DNA of 23,126 bases from DAOTWY01 sp003696565 (GTDB lineage Bacteria > Chloroflexota > Anaerolineae > Aggregatilineales > Phototrophicaceae): contig DAOTWY010000152.1 of assembly GCA_034435635.1 (NCBI GenBank), positions 1 through 23,126 on the forward strand, written 5' to 3'. Under the pieces are notes generated by a model, which saw only the letters and a program-made list of their open reading frames with translations, did not search any database and was not told the DNA's origin. The translations under genes and the position numbers were made by a program. This document shows positions 8,145 through 15,797 of this stretch, piece after piece (within the stretch, counting starts at the first letter, position 1; each line of letters starts with the position of its first letter).

Positions 8145-10097
8145 ATGCATCGCAAAGCAAGAAAGTCCTTAGAACGCCTTAGACCGCGTTTTGAACCGAT
8201 TTTAGAAGCTGTTTCACAAGAAAAGCGTGACATTTTTTGGCAGCGTATGGAAGCGCATTTCCCTCGCGCTTTTGACCGCTTGATGGAAGTTTACGGAAAT
8301 TATTACTCTTTCTTTTATCATCTGGAAGCGATTTTACGAACGGTCGTTCAGGCTTATGTTGATCGTCCAGATGATCTACACGCGCTGGATGCCGAACGGG
8401 AGGCAAACCCGACCTGGTTTCAATCCAATCAGATGGTTGGTGGCGTGTGTTATGTTGATCTTTTTGCCGGGGATATTCGTGGAATTCAGTCAAAAATTCC
8501 ATATTTTAAGGAACTTGGTTTAACGTATCTCCACTTGATGCCACTTTATAAAGTACCAGAGCAAAGTGATGGTGGATATGCTGTTAGCAGCTATCGGGAG
8601 GTGAATCCGTCGCTTGGTACAATAGATGATTTGATTCACCTGGCAAAGGCACTTCGCCAAAACGGTATTAGTTTGGCGTTAGATTTTGTGTTCAATCATA
8701 CCAGTGATGAGCATGAATGGGCATTACGCGCACTCGCTGGCGATGAGGATTATCAAGAATATTTTTGGATGTTTCCTGACCGTACGATACCAGATCAATA
8801 TGAGAAACATCTGCGGGAAATTTTCCCGGAGCAAGCACCGGGTAGCTTTACCTATCGCCGGGAAATTGATCGTTGGGTATGGACGACATTCAACCCTTTT
8901 CAGTGGGATTTGCGTTATCGAAACCCGGCGGTTTTTAGTGCGATGCTAGGCGAAATGTTGTTTTTGGCAAATATCGGTGTGGAAGTGTTACGCTTAGATG
9001 CCGTTCCATTTATCTGGAAAGAAATGGGGACATCGTGCGAAAACTTGCCAGAAGCACATGTAATTATCCAGGCGTTTAATGCATTAGTACAAATTGCTGC
9101 GCCTGCGATGGAGTTTAAATCCGAAGCGATTGTTCACCCTGATGAAGTGGAGAAATATTTCGGACAGGGGGAACGGGCTGGGCAGGAATGCACCCTCTCT
9201 TATAACCCGACTCTGATGGCACTACTGTGGGAAGCGTTGGCAACTCGTCAAGTGACTCTGTTGCAATATGCCATGATGAACCGTTTTCGCATCCCAGAAA
9301 CCTGTGCTTGGGTGAATTATGTGCGTGTGCATGATGATATTGGGTGGAGCTTTGCGGATGAGGACGCGCAAGCTTTGTGGATGAATCCTTTTGATCATCG
9401 TCAATTTCTCAATCGGTTTTATACAGGACGATTTGAAGGGTCTTTTGCGCGTGGTTTGTTGTTTAATTATAACCCTACGACCAAAGATGGACGCATTAAC
9501 GGAACATGCGCTTCACTTGCCGGGCTGGAAGCAGCAGTAGAAGCAGGTGATCATCAGCTGATTGATCTGGCAATCAAACGTATTTTGCTGCTATACAGTG
9601 TTGTTATCAGTGTTGGTGGGATTCCATTGATTTATCTTGGGGATGAATTAGCGACACTTAATGATTATCGCTATCGTGAGGATGAAAATAAGTTGGATGA
9701 TAGCCGTTGGGTGCATCGTCCGTTTATGGATTGGGAGCGTGCAGCACAGCGGCATGATCCTCAAACCTTAGAAGGACGTGTGTTTTTACCTTTAAAGCGG
9801 TTATTGGAAATCCGTCGTGATCATCCTGTTTTCAGTGGGATCAATACGCAGTTTATTGAGACAGGTAACCCGCACGTGCTAGGATACATTCACTGGCATG
9901 AGATGACCGGCGTGCTGATCTTGGCGAATTTTTCAGAATATGAGCAGCACCTAGAGATGGCACGATTTCGTGTTTATGGGTTGAAGTCGCAGGTCTATGA
10001 CCTGATTAAGCAAGAGGTGGTCAATCTGGGTAGACCTTACACACTGCAACCCTATCAGTTCTTATGGCTAACTGCCAAAGTGGAGGCACCACAATGA
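8145..10097 (+). CDS. Amylosucrase (GH13 subfamily 4)
   Basis: A 650-residue cytoplasmic glycoside hydrolase family 13 enzyme, close in length to known amylosucrases (about 630-650). Amylosucrase moves glucose from sucrose to an alpha-1,4-glucan and frees fructose; some relatives act as sucrose hydrolases. The nucleophile D285 is in LRLDAVPFIWKEMGTSCENL, the acid/base E327 in FKSEAIVHP, and the third acid D397 in VRVHDDIGW; these positions nearly match those of the Neisseria enzyme. An N-terminal helical domain precedes the barrel, and there is no signal peptide. The ATG at 8145 is chosen because GGTGA lies five bases before it; an upstream in-frame GTG at 8076 is inside the terminator hairpin. 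The stop overlaps the next start as ATGA, coupling it to a solute-binding protein. It could serve sucrose use or glucan storage. Confidence 0.93.
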   Translation: MHRKARKSLERLRPRFEPILEAVSQEKRDIFWQRMEAHFPRAFDRLMEVYGNYYSFFYHLEAILRTVVQAYVDRPDDLHALDAEREANPTWFQSNQMVGGVCYVDLFAGDIRGIQSKIPYFKELGLTYLHLMPLYKVPEQSDGGYAVSSYREVNPSLGTIDDLIHLAKALRQNGISLALDFVFNHTSDEHEWALRALAGDEDYQEYFWMFPDRTIPDQYEKHLREIFPEQAPGSFTYRREIDRWVWTTFNPFQWDLRYRNPAVFSAMLGEMLFLANIGVEVLRLDAVPFIWKEMGTSCENLPEAHVIIQAFNALVQIAAPAMEFKSEAIVHPDEVEKYFGQGERAGQECTLSYNPTLMALLWEALATRQVTLLQYAMMNRFRIPETCAWVNYVRVHDDIGWSFADEDAQALWMNPFDHRQFLNRFYTGRFEGSFARGLLFNYNPTTKDGRINGTCASLAGLEAAVEAGDHQLIDLAIKRILLLYSVVISVGGIPLIYLGDELATLNDYRYREDENKLDDSRWVHRPFMDWERAAQRHDPQTLEGRVFLPLKRLLEIRRDHPVFSGINTQFIETGNPHVLGYIHWHEMTGVLILANFSEYEQHLEMARFRVYGLKSQVYDLIKQEVVNLGRPYTLQPYQFLWLTAKVEAPQ

Positions 10098-11299
10098 GAA
10101 AAAGATGGATATTTTTTTGCAATATATGTTTATTATTGACGTTTGTTTTGCCGGTTTTTGCACAGGATGATGTATTTGTCCCGCCGCTTGGTTGGTGGGA
10201 TACCTGCCCCACGCCACAAAATCTACCTGATACGATAGAAATTGGCGCAGTGCTTGCCTTAAGCGGTCCAATTGCGGTTTATGGTGATTCACAACAGGCG
10301 GGTATTCAGCTTGCCATAGATGAAATGAATGACTTTGGCTATTTTGGAGATGGTGTAAGGCTAAATGTTGTTTATCGTGATTCCGCTGCCACTCCAGAGC
10401 AAACTCGTGAGATTATGACGGAATTTGCAGAAGATGAGACAATCTTAGCGGTGATTGGTCCCACTCTTTCAACTGAGGCATTCCAAGCTGATCCGATTGC
10501 CCAGGATGCCGGGCTGGTGGTTTTAGGTGTTAGCAATACCGCTGTTGGAATCACAGATATGGGAGATTATATCTTTCGTAACAGTTTGCCGGAAGCAGTG
10601 GTTATTCCTGGTGTTCTAGAACAAGTATTAGAGTATTACGATATTGAAGATGTCATCATGATGTATGATGGCAAAGATAGTTTTACCCGAAACGGTGCGA
10701 CAATTTTCCGAAATGCGTTGGATAATAATGATATTCGTGTAATTCTCGAATATGTTTTTATGACATCAGACCAGAATTTTGTTGGGCATGTGCCATATTT
10801 GGTACGGTTACAACCGGATGCTTTTGTGGTTTCTGCTTTAGCAGATGAGGCAATTTTGGCGATTAATGCGATTCGGGATGCAGGCTTTACTGGACCGATC
10901 ATTGGCGGTAATGGATTTAATGCCCCTGCAATTTTGTTACAAACCGATGTGAATTCTGAAGGCATTATCGCCGGTGCTGCCTGGAATCGAGAAAACCCCA
11001 GAAATAATGACATCAGCGATTGGTTTGTGGAAAACTATCAACTAGCATATATGACCCAACCAGATCAATTTGCTGCACAGGCGTATACTGGAGCATGGTT
11101 AATTGGGACGGCAATTCGTTGTGCTGATTCAACTGAGCGTTCTGCGATCCGAGATGCACTCGCACAAATACAGAACTTTGAAAGTCCATTGGGGCTTTTT
11201 AGTTTTGATGAAAATCGTGATCCAATTCATCCACCGGTGGCACAAATTGTGCGTGATGGTGCATATGTTGTGCTGACTGACGCAACTGCTAGTGAATAA
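10094..11299 (+). CDS. Exported LivK-type (periplasmic-binding fold I) solute-binding protein
   Basis: A 401-residue protein. Positively charged MRKR, a hydrophobic stretch and an FVLPVFA|Q cleavage site form a Sec signal peptide; no lipobox is evident. The mature part is a type 1 periplasmic-binding fold of the branched-chain amino acid family: IGAVLALSGPIAVYGDSQQ near the start, then AVIGPTLSTEA and the hinge-crossing TGPIIGGNGFNAPA. Family members bind amino acids, amides or other small ligands for ABC importers or sensors. The ATG at 10094 has GGAGG seven bases before it and overlaps the amylosucrase stop; an in-frame upstream ATG at 10064 would add a non-signal leader. No permease or ATPase gene is next to it, so it is an orphan binding protein in this window. 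Ligand unknown; coupling to amylosucrase hints at a sugar or sugar-linked signal, but that is only inference. Confidence 0.9.
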   Translation: MRKRWIFFCNICLLLTFVLPVFAQDDVFVPPLGWWDTCPTPQNLPDTIEIGAVLALSGPIAVYGDSQQAGIQLAIDEMNDFGYFGDGVRLNVVYRDSAATPEQTREIMTEFAEDETILAVIGPTLSTEAFQADPIAQDAGLVVLGVSNTAVGITDMGDYIFRNSLPEAVVIPGVLEQVLEYYDIEDVIMMYDGKDSFTRNGATIFRNALDNNDIRVILEYVFMTSDQNFVGHVPYLVRLQPDAFVVSALADEAILAINAIRDAGFTGPIIGGNGFNAPAILLQTDVNSEGIIAGAAWNRENPRNNDISDWFVENYQLAYMTQPDQFAAQAYTGAWLIGTAIRCADSTERSAIRDALAQIQNFESPLGLFSFDENRDPIHPPVAQIVRDGAYVVLTDATASE

Positions 11300-11311
11300 A
11301 ATCACGACTGC

Positions 11312-11341
11312 TTGACAATTAAGCGTAAATTGGCTTATGCT
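11312..11341 (+). promoter_or_regulatory. Candidate sigma-70 promoter
   Basis: A perfect TTGACA (11312-11317) is followed after 18 bases by TATGCT (11336-11341). It lies in the gap between the binding-protein gene and the gene starting at 11385, and would give that gene its own transcript with a leader of roughly 35-40 bases. Confidence 0.55.
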
Positions 11342-11384
11342 CAAAGCATTGATATTAAAAACAGGTTTTGAGAGGTAATTGGAA

Positions 11385-11816
11385 ATGACCGATGCTGAAG
11401 CGTTGACGAATGTACAAATTCCGGTTCAGGTCTGGATTGAAAACCACTCTGGCGATTTGGATGCTTGTGACGTAATCGTCGAGATGGAAGATGGCATGAT
11501 TTTTACGGCTTTGTTTGTGACAATTCCTTATTTACAACGGCAAATGCAACTGACGTATGATTTAAGCCGCCAAATTGAAGATACGATTCCGGCTAAGTTT
11601 GTCGCGTTGGATACGCCTCATATTCTGGTTGATTCATTAGATCGTGATTCAATTGAGGACACGATTGACAACTTATTAGCCATGGAAATTTTTGAAAGCG
11701 TTTTTACCCAGGTGACAGAAAGCCCTACAACAACAACTACTACTACAGGTCAGCGTGCTACCCAGGAGGTGGCGGCGGTTGTGCTTTCGGATGTTCTGAT
11801 GGTGGATGATAATTAA
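11385..11816 (+). CDS. Conserved-looking protein of unknown function
   Basis: A 143-residue soluble, acidic protein that I do not recognise. The first 110 residues look like a compact alpha/beta domain (strands around VQVWIEN, CDVIVEME, MIFTALFVTIP and a helical stretch IEDTIDNLLAMEIFES). A run of seven threonines in a low-complexity linker follows, and then a short hydrophobic tail ending in DVLMVDDN. There is no signal peptide or membrane segment. The ATG at 11385 is preferred because GAGAGG at 11370-11375 is well spaced from it; a TTG six bases upstream is too close to that site. It has its own promoter and is closed by a strong terminator, so it is probably monocistronic. Coding is supported by the ribosome site, codon pattern and flanking signals; no function is claimed. 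Confidence 0.8.
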   Translation: MTDAEALTNVQIPVQVWIENHSGDLDACDVIVEMEDGMIFTALFVTIPYLQRQMQLTYDLSRQIEDTIPAKFVALDTPHILVDSLDRDSIEDTIDNLLAMEIFESVFTQVTESPTTTTTTTGQRATQEVAAVVLSDVLMVDDN

Positions 11817-11841
11817 TGCTTTAATTCACACCAGGTTTGAT

Positions 11842-11874
11842 AAACGCGAGGGCACAACCACCCTCGCGTTTTTT
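11842..11874 (+). terminator. Strong intrinsic terminator
   Basis: An 11-base perfect stem (AAACGCGAGGG with CCCTCGCGTTT, 11842-11852 and 11861-11871) encloses an eight-base loop and runs into a T tract to 11874. It ends the transcript of the 143-residue protein gene. Confidence 0.9.
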
Positions 11875-11945
11875 GTTGTGTGTATCAAGGAGGGATTTTG
11901 TGATGTATCTGGATTGAAAATCAATACAAACAATCAATATCATGG

Positions 11946-11974
11946 TTGAACAATCACAATCCGTTAACGATAAT
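11946..11974 (+). promoter_or_regulatory. Candidate sigma-70 promoter of thrS
   Basis: TTGAAC (11946-11951), a 17-base spacer and GATAAT (11969-11974). The transcript would start near 11981 with a leader of only about 20 bases, so there is no room for a T-box or attenuator in front of the synthetase gene. Confidence 0.6.
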
Positions 11975-12002
11975 TAATCAATGATCGACAAGGAGAAATA
12001 CT

Positions 12003-13805
12003 ATGGAACGTTATGAAGATAGTAAACTTTATCGCATTCGTCACTCGTTGGCGCATGTGATGGCAGAAGCGATGCTGGAACGCTTTCCAGATGCCAAAAT
12101 CGCCATTGGTCCACCTATTGAGGATGGCTTTTACTATGATTTTGATTTTCCTCAGCCACCCACAGAAGAGGATATAAAATGGGTGGAAAAACGGATGAAA
12201 AAAATCTTGAGCGGCAACCATGATTTTGTCGTCCGGGAAGTTACGCCAGAAGAAGCCCGTCAAATTTTTGCGGATCAGCCGTATAAATTAGAGTTAATTG
12301 ATGATCTTGTGAATGGGCGTGTCGATGAAAACGGGCAACAAATCGCCCAACCAGCCGAGAAGATCACGATTTATACTCAAAACAAATTTACCGATTTATG
12401 CCGCGGTCCACATGTGGCAAACACCAAAGAAATTGATCCCAAAGCGTTTAGTATCACCTTTAAGCCAGTTGCCGGGGCATATTGGCGGGGTGATGAAAAG
12501 AATAAACAACTAACGCGAGTCTATGGCACGGCTTGGGAATCCGAGGCAGACCTTAAAGACTATTTACACCGACTAGAAGAAGCCCGCCGACGCGATCATC
12601 GTAATGTAGGGGAAAAACTCGGATTGTTTGTTATTAGTCCACTTGTTGGCAAGGGGTTGCCGCTTTGGTTGCCAAAAGGCGCAATCCTGCGGGATACACT
12701 AGAGCGTTGGCTGCGTGATGTGCAGATTGAAAACGGTTATTCACCAGTTGTTACGCCACACATTGGTAATCTGAATTTATATCGTACGTCTGGGCATTAT
12801 CCTTATTATAAAGACAGCCAATATTCACCGATTCAAGTTGATGATGAGGAATTTTTGCTAAAACCGATGAATTGCCCACATCATTGCATGATCTATAAGA
12901 GTGCCATGCGCTCTTATCGTGATTTACCGGTGCGCTTGGCAGAATTTGGTACGGTTTATCGGTATGAGCAATCTGGTGAATTACATGGTTTAACACGAGT
13001 GCGCGGCTTTACGGTGGATGATGCACATCTTTACGTCACGCCAGAACAATTGTTAGATGAATTTATCAATGTGGTTAAGTTGATCCAATATGTGTTTAAT
13101 TCGTTAAGCTTAACGGATTTCCGTGCCCGTGTTGGTATTCGTGATCCTCAGAGTGATAAATATGTTGGGAGTGATACACTTTGGGAACAAGCCACACAGG
13201 CGATTTTGCAAGCGTGTGATCAGCTTGGTATGTCATATACGGTGGAAGAAGGCGAAGCAGCTTTTTATGGACCTAAGCTAGACTTTATCTTCCGTGATGT
13301 TCTTAAACGCGAATGGCAGCTTGGCACGGTGCAAGTTGATTATAATTTGCCGGAACGGTTTGACTTGGAATATATTGGCGAGGATAATCAACGCCATCGT
13401 CCGGTGATGATTCACCGCGCGCCGTTTGGCAGCCTAGAACGATTTGTTGGTATCTTAATTGAGCATTTCGGTGGTGAATTTCCGATGTGGTTGTCTCCAG
13501 TGCAGGCGGTTTTGATCCCGGTTTCAGATAATCATCTGGATTATGCGCGGCAAGTAGCCACACAACTTAAACAAGCGGGAATGCGTGTAGAAGTGGACGA
13601 TAGTAAAGGGCGTATGACCAAGAAAATCCGCCAACATCGTGAGCTACACACGCCACATATGCTGATCGTAGGGGATCGTGATATGGAGAATAACACGGTG
13701 AGCTTGCGTCTGCGTTCTGATGAAGACCTAGGCGCGATGCCAATCGACGAATACATCCGCTTGGCGAAACATATCATCGAAACCAAATCACTCGCTTTGC
13801 AATAG
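12003..13805 (+). CDS. thrS: Threonyl-tRNA synthetase lacking the N-terminal TGS domain
   Basis: A 600-residue class II synthetase that charges tRNA-Thr in the cytoplasm. The protein opens directly with the editing domain: H14 and H18 in HSLAHVMAE, and the CRGPHV motif, which form the site that removes mischarged serine. The catalytic core holds the zinc ligands C291 (MNCPHHC), H342 (DDAHLY) and H471 (HRAPFGSLER), motif 2 in FGTVYRYEQSGELHGLTRVR and motif 3 around HRAPFGSLERFVG. The anticodon-binding domain occupies about residues 505-600. Many bacterial ThrS proteins are about 640 residues with a TGS domain in front; here it is absent, and the strong AAGGAG (11990-11995) seven bases before the ATG shows this is the real start and not a truncation. 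It is transcribed from its own promoter and ended by a hairpin before the convergent ridA-like gene. Confidence 0.97.
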   Translation: MERYEDSKLYRIRHSLAHVMAEAMLERFPDAKIAIGPPIEDGFYYDFDFPQPPTEEDIKWVEKRMKKILSGNHDFVVREVTPEEARQIFADQPYKLELIDDLVNGRVDENGQQIAQPAEKITIYTQNKFTDLCRGPHVANTKEIDPKAFSITFKPVAGAYWRGDEKNKQLTRVYGTAWESEADLKDYLHRLEEARRRDHRNVGEKLGLFVISPLVGKGLPLWLPKGAILRDTLERWLRDVQIENGYSPVVTPHIGNLNLYRTSGHYPYYKDSQYSPIQVDDEEFLLKPMNCPHHCMIYKSAMRSYRDLPVRLAEFGTVYRYEQSGELHGLTRVRGFTVDDAHLYVTPEQLLDEFINVVKLIQYVFNSLSLTDFRARVGIRDPQSDKYVGSDTLWEQATQAILQACDQLGMSYTVEEGEAAFYGPKLDFIFRDVLKREWQLGTVQVDYNLPERFDLEYIGEDNQRHRPVMIHRAPFGSLERFVGILIEHFGGEFPMWLSPVQAVLIPVSDNHLDYARQVATQLKQAGMRVEVDDSKGRMTKKIRQHRELHTPHMLIVGDRDMENNTVSLRLRSDEDLGAMPIDEYIRLAKHIIETKSLALQ

Positions 13806-13813
13806 TAATTATG

Positions 13814-13848
13814 TGGAGGACAACGATCAGTCCTCCATTTTATTTTTT
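13814..13848 (+). terminator. Intrinsic terminator of thrS
   Basis: An eight-base stem (TGGAGGAC at 13814-13821 with GTCCTCCA at 13830-13837) with an eight-base loop, followed by a T-rich run to 13848. It lies between the convergent thrS and RidA genes. The minus strand has no T run after the hairpin, so it mainly serves thrS. Confidence 0.8.
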
Positions 13849-14227
13849 ACAACAAGGCAACCGCTTCAATTTCAATTTGTGCCCCAAGTGGCAGCCGGGC
13901 AACTTGCACAGCAGACCGCGCTGGGAAATCCCCACTGAAATATGTCGCGTAGACTTCGTTCATCGCAGCGAAATCATCCATGTTTTGCAAAAAAACAGTG
14001 GTTTTAATCACTTTATCTAGCGAACTACCGGCTGCTTCTAAAACTGCTTTGAGGTTTTCAAGTGCCTGGCGTGTTTGCTCTTGAATCCCCCCTTCTACTA
14101 AGTTTTTAGTGCCTGGGATTAGCGGCACTTGCCCGGCAGTAAAAACCATCCCGTTGGCAACAATCCCCTGGGAATATGGACCGACAGCGGCAGGTGCGTT
14201 TTCTGTGCTGATAACTTGTTTAGCCAT
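13847..14227 (-). CDS. ridA: RidA family enamine/imine deaminase
   Basis: A 126-residue Rid protein. RidA hydrolyses reactive enamine/imine intermediates such as 2-aminoacrylate made by PLP-dependent serine/threonine dehydratases, protecting other PLP enzymes. The family core is complete: AVGPYSQGI, FTAGQVPL, TTVFLQNMDDFAAMN, and the active-site arginine R104 in FPARSAVQVARLPLGAQIEI with the partner glutamate E119. Length is normal. Reading on the minus strand, AGGAAGGA stands just before the ATG. It runs convergent to thrS and divergent to the YtxH-like gene. The archetype RidA subfamily is supported by the arginine and glutamate, so enzymatic activity is likely. Confidence 0.96.
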   Translation of the reverse strand: MAKQVISTENAPAAVGPYSQGIVANGMVFTAGQVPLIPGTKNLVEGGIQEQTRQALENLKAVLEAAGSSLDKVIKTTVFLQNMDDFAAMNEVYATYFSGDFPARSAVQVARLPLGAQIEIEAVALL

Positions 14228-14259
14228 ACATTTAATCCTTCCTGATCATTTTGAACTGT

Positions 14260-14289
14260 ATCTTACCGCGTAAAACACGCTATAATCAA
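14260..14289 (-). promoter_or_regulatory. Candidate divergent promoter region between ridA and the YtxH-like gene
   Basis: On the minus strand TTGATT (14284-14289) and TAAGAT (14260-14265) are 18 bases apart and could drive ridA. On the plus strand a perfect TATAAT at 14281-14286 could be the -10 of the YtxH-like gene, though no good -35 stands at the right distance. The two sets overlap. Confidence 0.35.
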
Positions 14290-14315
14290 ATTGAGATAAT
14301 TGAGGAGTGGATTCA

Positions 14316-14549
14316 ATGCGCAAGATTATAAGTTGGCTTTTTGGGGTGTCTATTGGTGCAACGGTTGGGGCGGTCATTATCGCTCTGTTTGTGCCAGAAA
14401 CTGCTGAACAAATCAATAACCGGCTGAAGGCAGGGTATCAAGGTGCATTACAAGCTGCCAGAGATGCTAGTACACAACGTCGGTTAGAATTAGAAGCGCA
14501 ACTCAGGCAGCTACAAGGACGCTCTCACAGCCAAAATGTGACTGAATAA
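14316..14549 (+). CDS. Small YtxH-like membrane-anchored protein
   Basis: A 77-residue protein with one N-terminal membrane segment (about residues 4-26, IISWLFGVSIGATVGAVIIA) followed by a charged helical region likely to form a coiled coil (QINNRLKAGYQGALQAARDA, then RRLELEAQLRQLQG). This is the layout of YtxH/DUF883-type stress-envelope proteins, whose role is poorly known. GAGGAG at 14302-14307 is eight bases before the ATG at 14316; an in-frame GTG at 14307 is inside that ribosome site and is rejected. A TATAAT at 14281-14286 lies upstream. The gene stands alone, divergent to ridA and convergent with the thioesterase. Confidence 0.8.
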   Translation: MRKIISWLFGVSIGATVGAVIIALFVPETAEQINNRLKAGYQGALQAARDASTQRRLELEAQLRQLQGRSHSQNVTE

Positions 14550-14588
14550 CCATAAGCGCATTCTGATCAAAGTCTATTAGGCGTTCAC

Positions 14589-15398
14589 TTATAAACTTTG
14601 ACTTGTGTTTTCTTGAAATACCTCTAAATTGTCACCATGAATCTGTGTCCGAATGCGTGTGATAATCTTTTCCTCACGTTTGATGAGATAGTGCCGAATT
14701 GCCTGTGAACCATTTACATTAGAAAGCCAGGTGCTAATTGTCAACTGATCCCCTAGCGTGGCGGCATTTTTGTATTCAATTTGGTATCGTTGGGTGCTGA
14801 TTTTGCTAGGATCAACGCCATAATGCTGGGCAACCTGTACTGCGCAGTCTGCTATATAATGTAAATATGTCCCATTGTTGACGTGTTGTGCTGGGTCAAT
14901 ATCACGCCATTCAACCCGGCGTGTAACACTGAATACATGATCAGGTGGCGGTGGTGGGGCGGGCAGTGGATCGCGTCTTGGGGCTTGTGTTACAGCTTCT
15001 CCTCGTGAATATGCTTCAATAATCTCTGGCGGAATTGTCACAGGATACATGGCATTAGTATCAATCAATACCCAATCTGTAGCGGCACGTGCAACTAGCT
15101 CATTATCGCGATACAATTCATATTGTCTTAAGGAGCGTACTCGCCGAAAATCCGCCACCCAGGTTTTGATGGTCACTGTATCGCCATATCGCAATGGCGT
15201 GTAATGCTCTAAATCAGTTTCATATGCCAACCAGTGTAACCCAATATCAGCATAGCGTTGAGCGGAATAACCCACAGCCGCAGAACCGGCAAACGCTGCC
15301 TCTTGCATATATCCCAGATAAACAGCATGTTGAACATTACCGTTTGCATCACATTCATAATGCCGGACTGGAAATTGAATTGTATGAACATAAGGCAT
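14589..15398 (-). CDS. Acyl-CoA/acyl-ACP thioesterase with two hot-dog domains
   Basis: A 269-residue protein built of two hot-dog domains in tandem. The first starts with FPVRHYECDANGNVQHAVYL (D17 and H24 region) and the second with VEWRDIDPAQHVNNGTYLHY (D168, H172, N174, N175), each showing the D-x-x-x-H-[VL]-x-[NH] pattern of 4-hydroxybenzoyl-CoA-type thioesterases. A proline-rich linker (PAPPPPPD, about 146-153) joins them. Double hot-dog enzymes of this size include plant and bacterial acyl-ACP thioesterases (FatA/FatB-like), which release fatty acids from acyl carriers. No signal peptide, so cytoplasmic. AAGGATGAC precedes the ATG on the minus strand. The exact acyl substrate cannot be read from sequence. 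The second domain keeps the clearer active-site motif; the first has the less usual E-C-D-x-N-G-N-V-x-H form. Confidence 0.9.
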   Translation of the reverse strand: MPYVHTIQFPVRHYECDANGNVQHAVYLGYMQEAAFAGSAAVGYSAQRYADIGLHWLAYETDLEHYTPLRYGDTVTIKTWVADFRRVRSLRQYELYRDNELVARAATDWVLIDTNAMYPVTIPPEIIEAYSRGEAVTQAPRRDPLPAPPPPPDHVFSVTRRVEWRDIDPAQHVNNGTYLHYIADCAVQVAQHYGVDPSKISTQRYQIEYKNAATLGDQLTISTWLSNVNGSQAIRHYLIKREEKIITRIRTQIHGDNLEVFQENTSQSL

Positions 15399-15448
15399 TG
15401 TTATGTCATCCTTGTTTGAAAAATTTGTGTGGCTATTGTAACAAAGCA

Positions 15449-15473
15449 GACGTTGAGCTATAAGCCCAACGTC
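15449..15473. other. Perfect-stem hairpin upstream of the thioesterase gene
   Basis: GACGTTG (15449-15455) and CAACGTC (15467-15473) pair over seven bases, with a further GCT/AGC-type inner pairing around a three-base loop. On the minus strand it would lie near the promoter or leader of the thioesterase gene; on the plus strand it opens a run of inverted repeats. There is no T tract on either side, so it is not a plain terminator. Confidence 0.5.
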
Positions 15474-15797
15474 GTCGCAAAGGAGGGGGTTACAGTTGTG
15501 TGAGGGATGAGCTTATTTATACCAGTACACACACGCTCAAACAGATGCTCCACACAGAGGGTTATCATGTTGCTCATCCCTCAAAACACACGATGCTGTG
15601 TAGTGATTCACGCTGTTCAAAATATTCTGAATTTTGTGAATACTACACTTACATCATATGATATTTTGAATGGTGTGTAAATCACTTCTCATTGGTTTTT
15701 TATGATCTATATCTTTATTTTTAATACATGATATGATATTAGAGGATGCACACATACAAAATGTGCTACAAATCAATAAGATGAGGAGATAATCTGT
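15474..15797. other. Gene-free stretch rich in inverted repeats
   Basis: No credible gene is seen between the thioesterase start and the small gene at 15798. The stretch holds a perfect 12-base inverted repeat (TGAGGGATGAGC at 15501-15512 and its complement at 15572-15583). Next comes a set of three related arms: arm A at 15598-15625, arm B at 15636-15648 and arm C at 15661-15686. A pairs with B over 13 bases with one bulge (GTGTAGTGATTCAC with GTGAATACTACAC), or instead with C over 10 plus 7 bases. The last 100 bases are AT-rich with TATGAT at 15732-15737 but no convincing -35 box. This could be a structured RNA, a leader of the small gene or a decayed palindromic element. Confidence 0.55.

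Noticed and set aside
11887..11917. Short leader-peptide frame (four codons from ATG 11903) with a near-perfect AAGGAGGG site upstream of thrS
   Set aside because: The likely thrS promoter (11946-11974) lies downstream of it, it contains no threonine codons, and it follows directly after a strong terminator; it is probably chance.
11875..12002. Possible T-box leader for thrS
   Set aside because: The stretch is too short and lacks a specifier stem, a T-box consensus and a terminator/antiterminator pair.
15194..15463. Plus-strand open frame overlapping the thioesterase start
   Set aside because: No ribosome site or domain, and it is antisense to a clear hot-dog domain.
15481..15690. CRISPR array
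   Set aside because: The repeats are inverted, differ from each other and have no regular spacer spacing.
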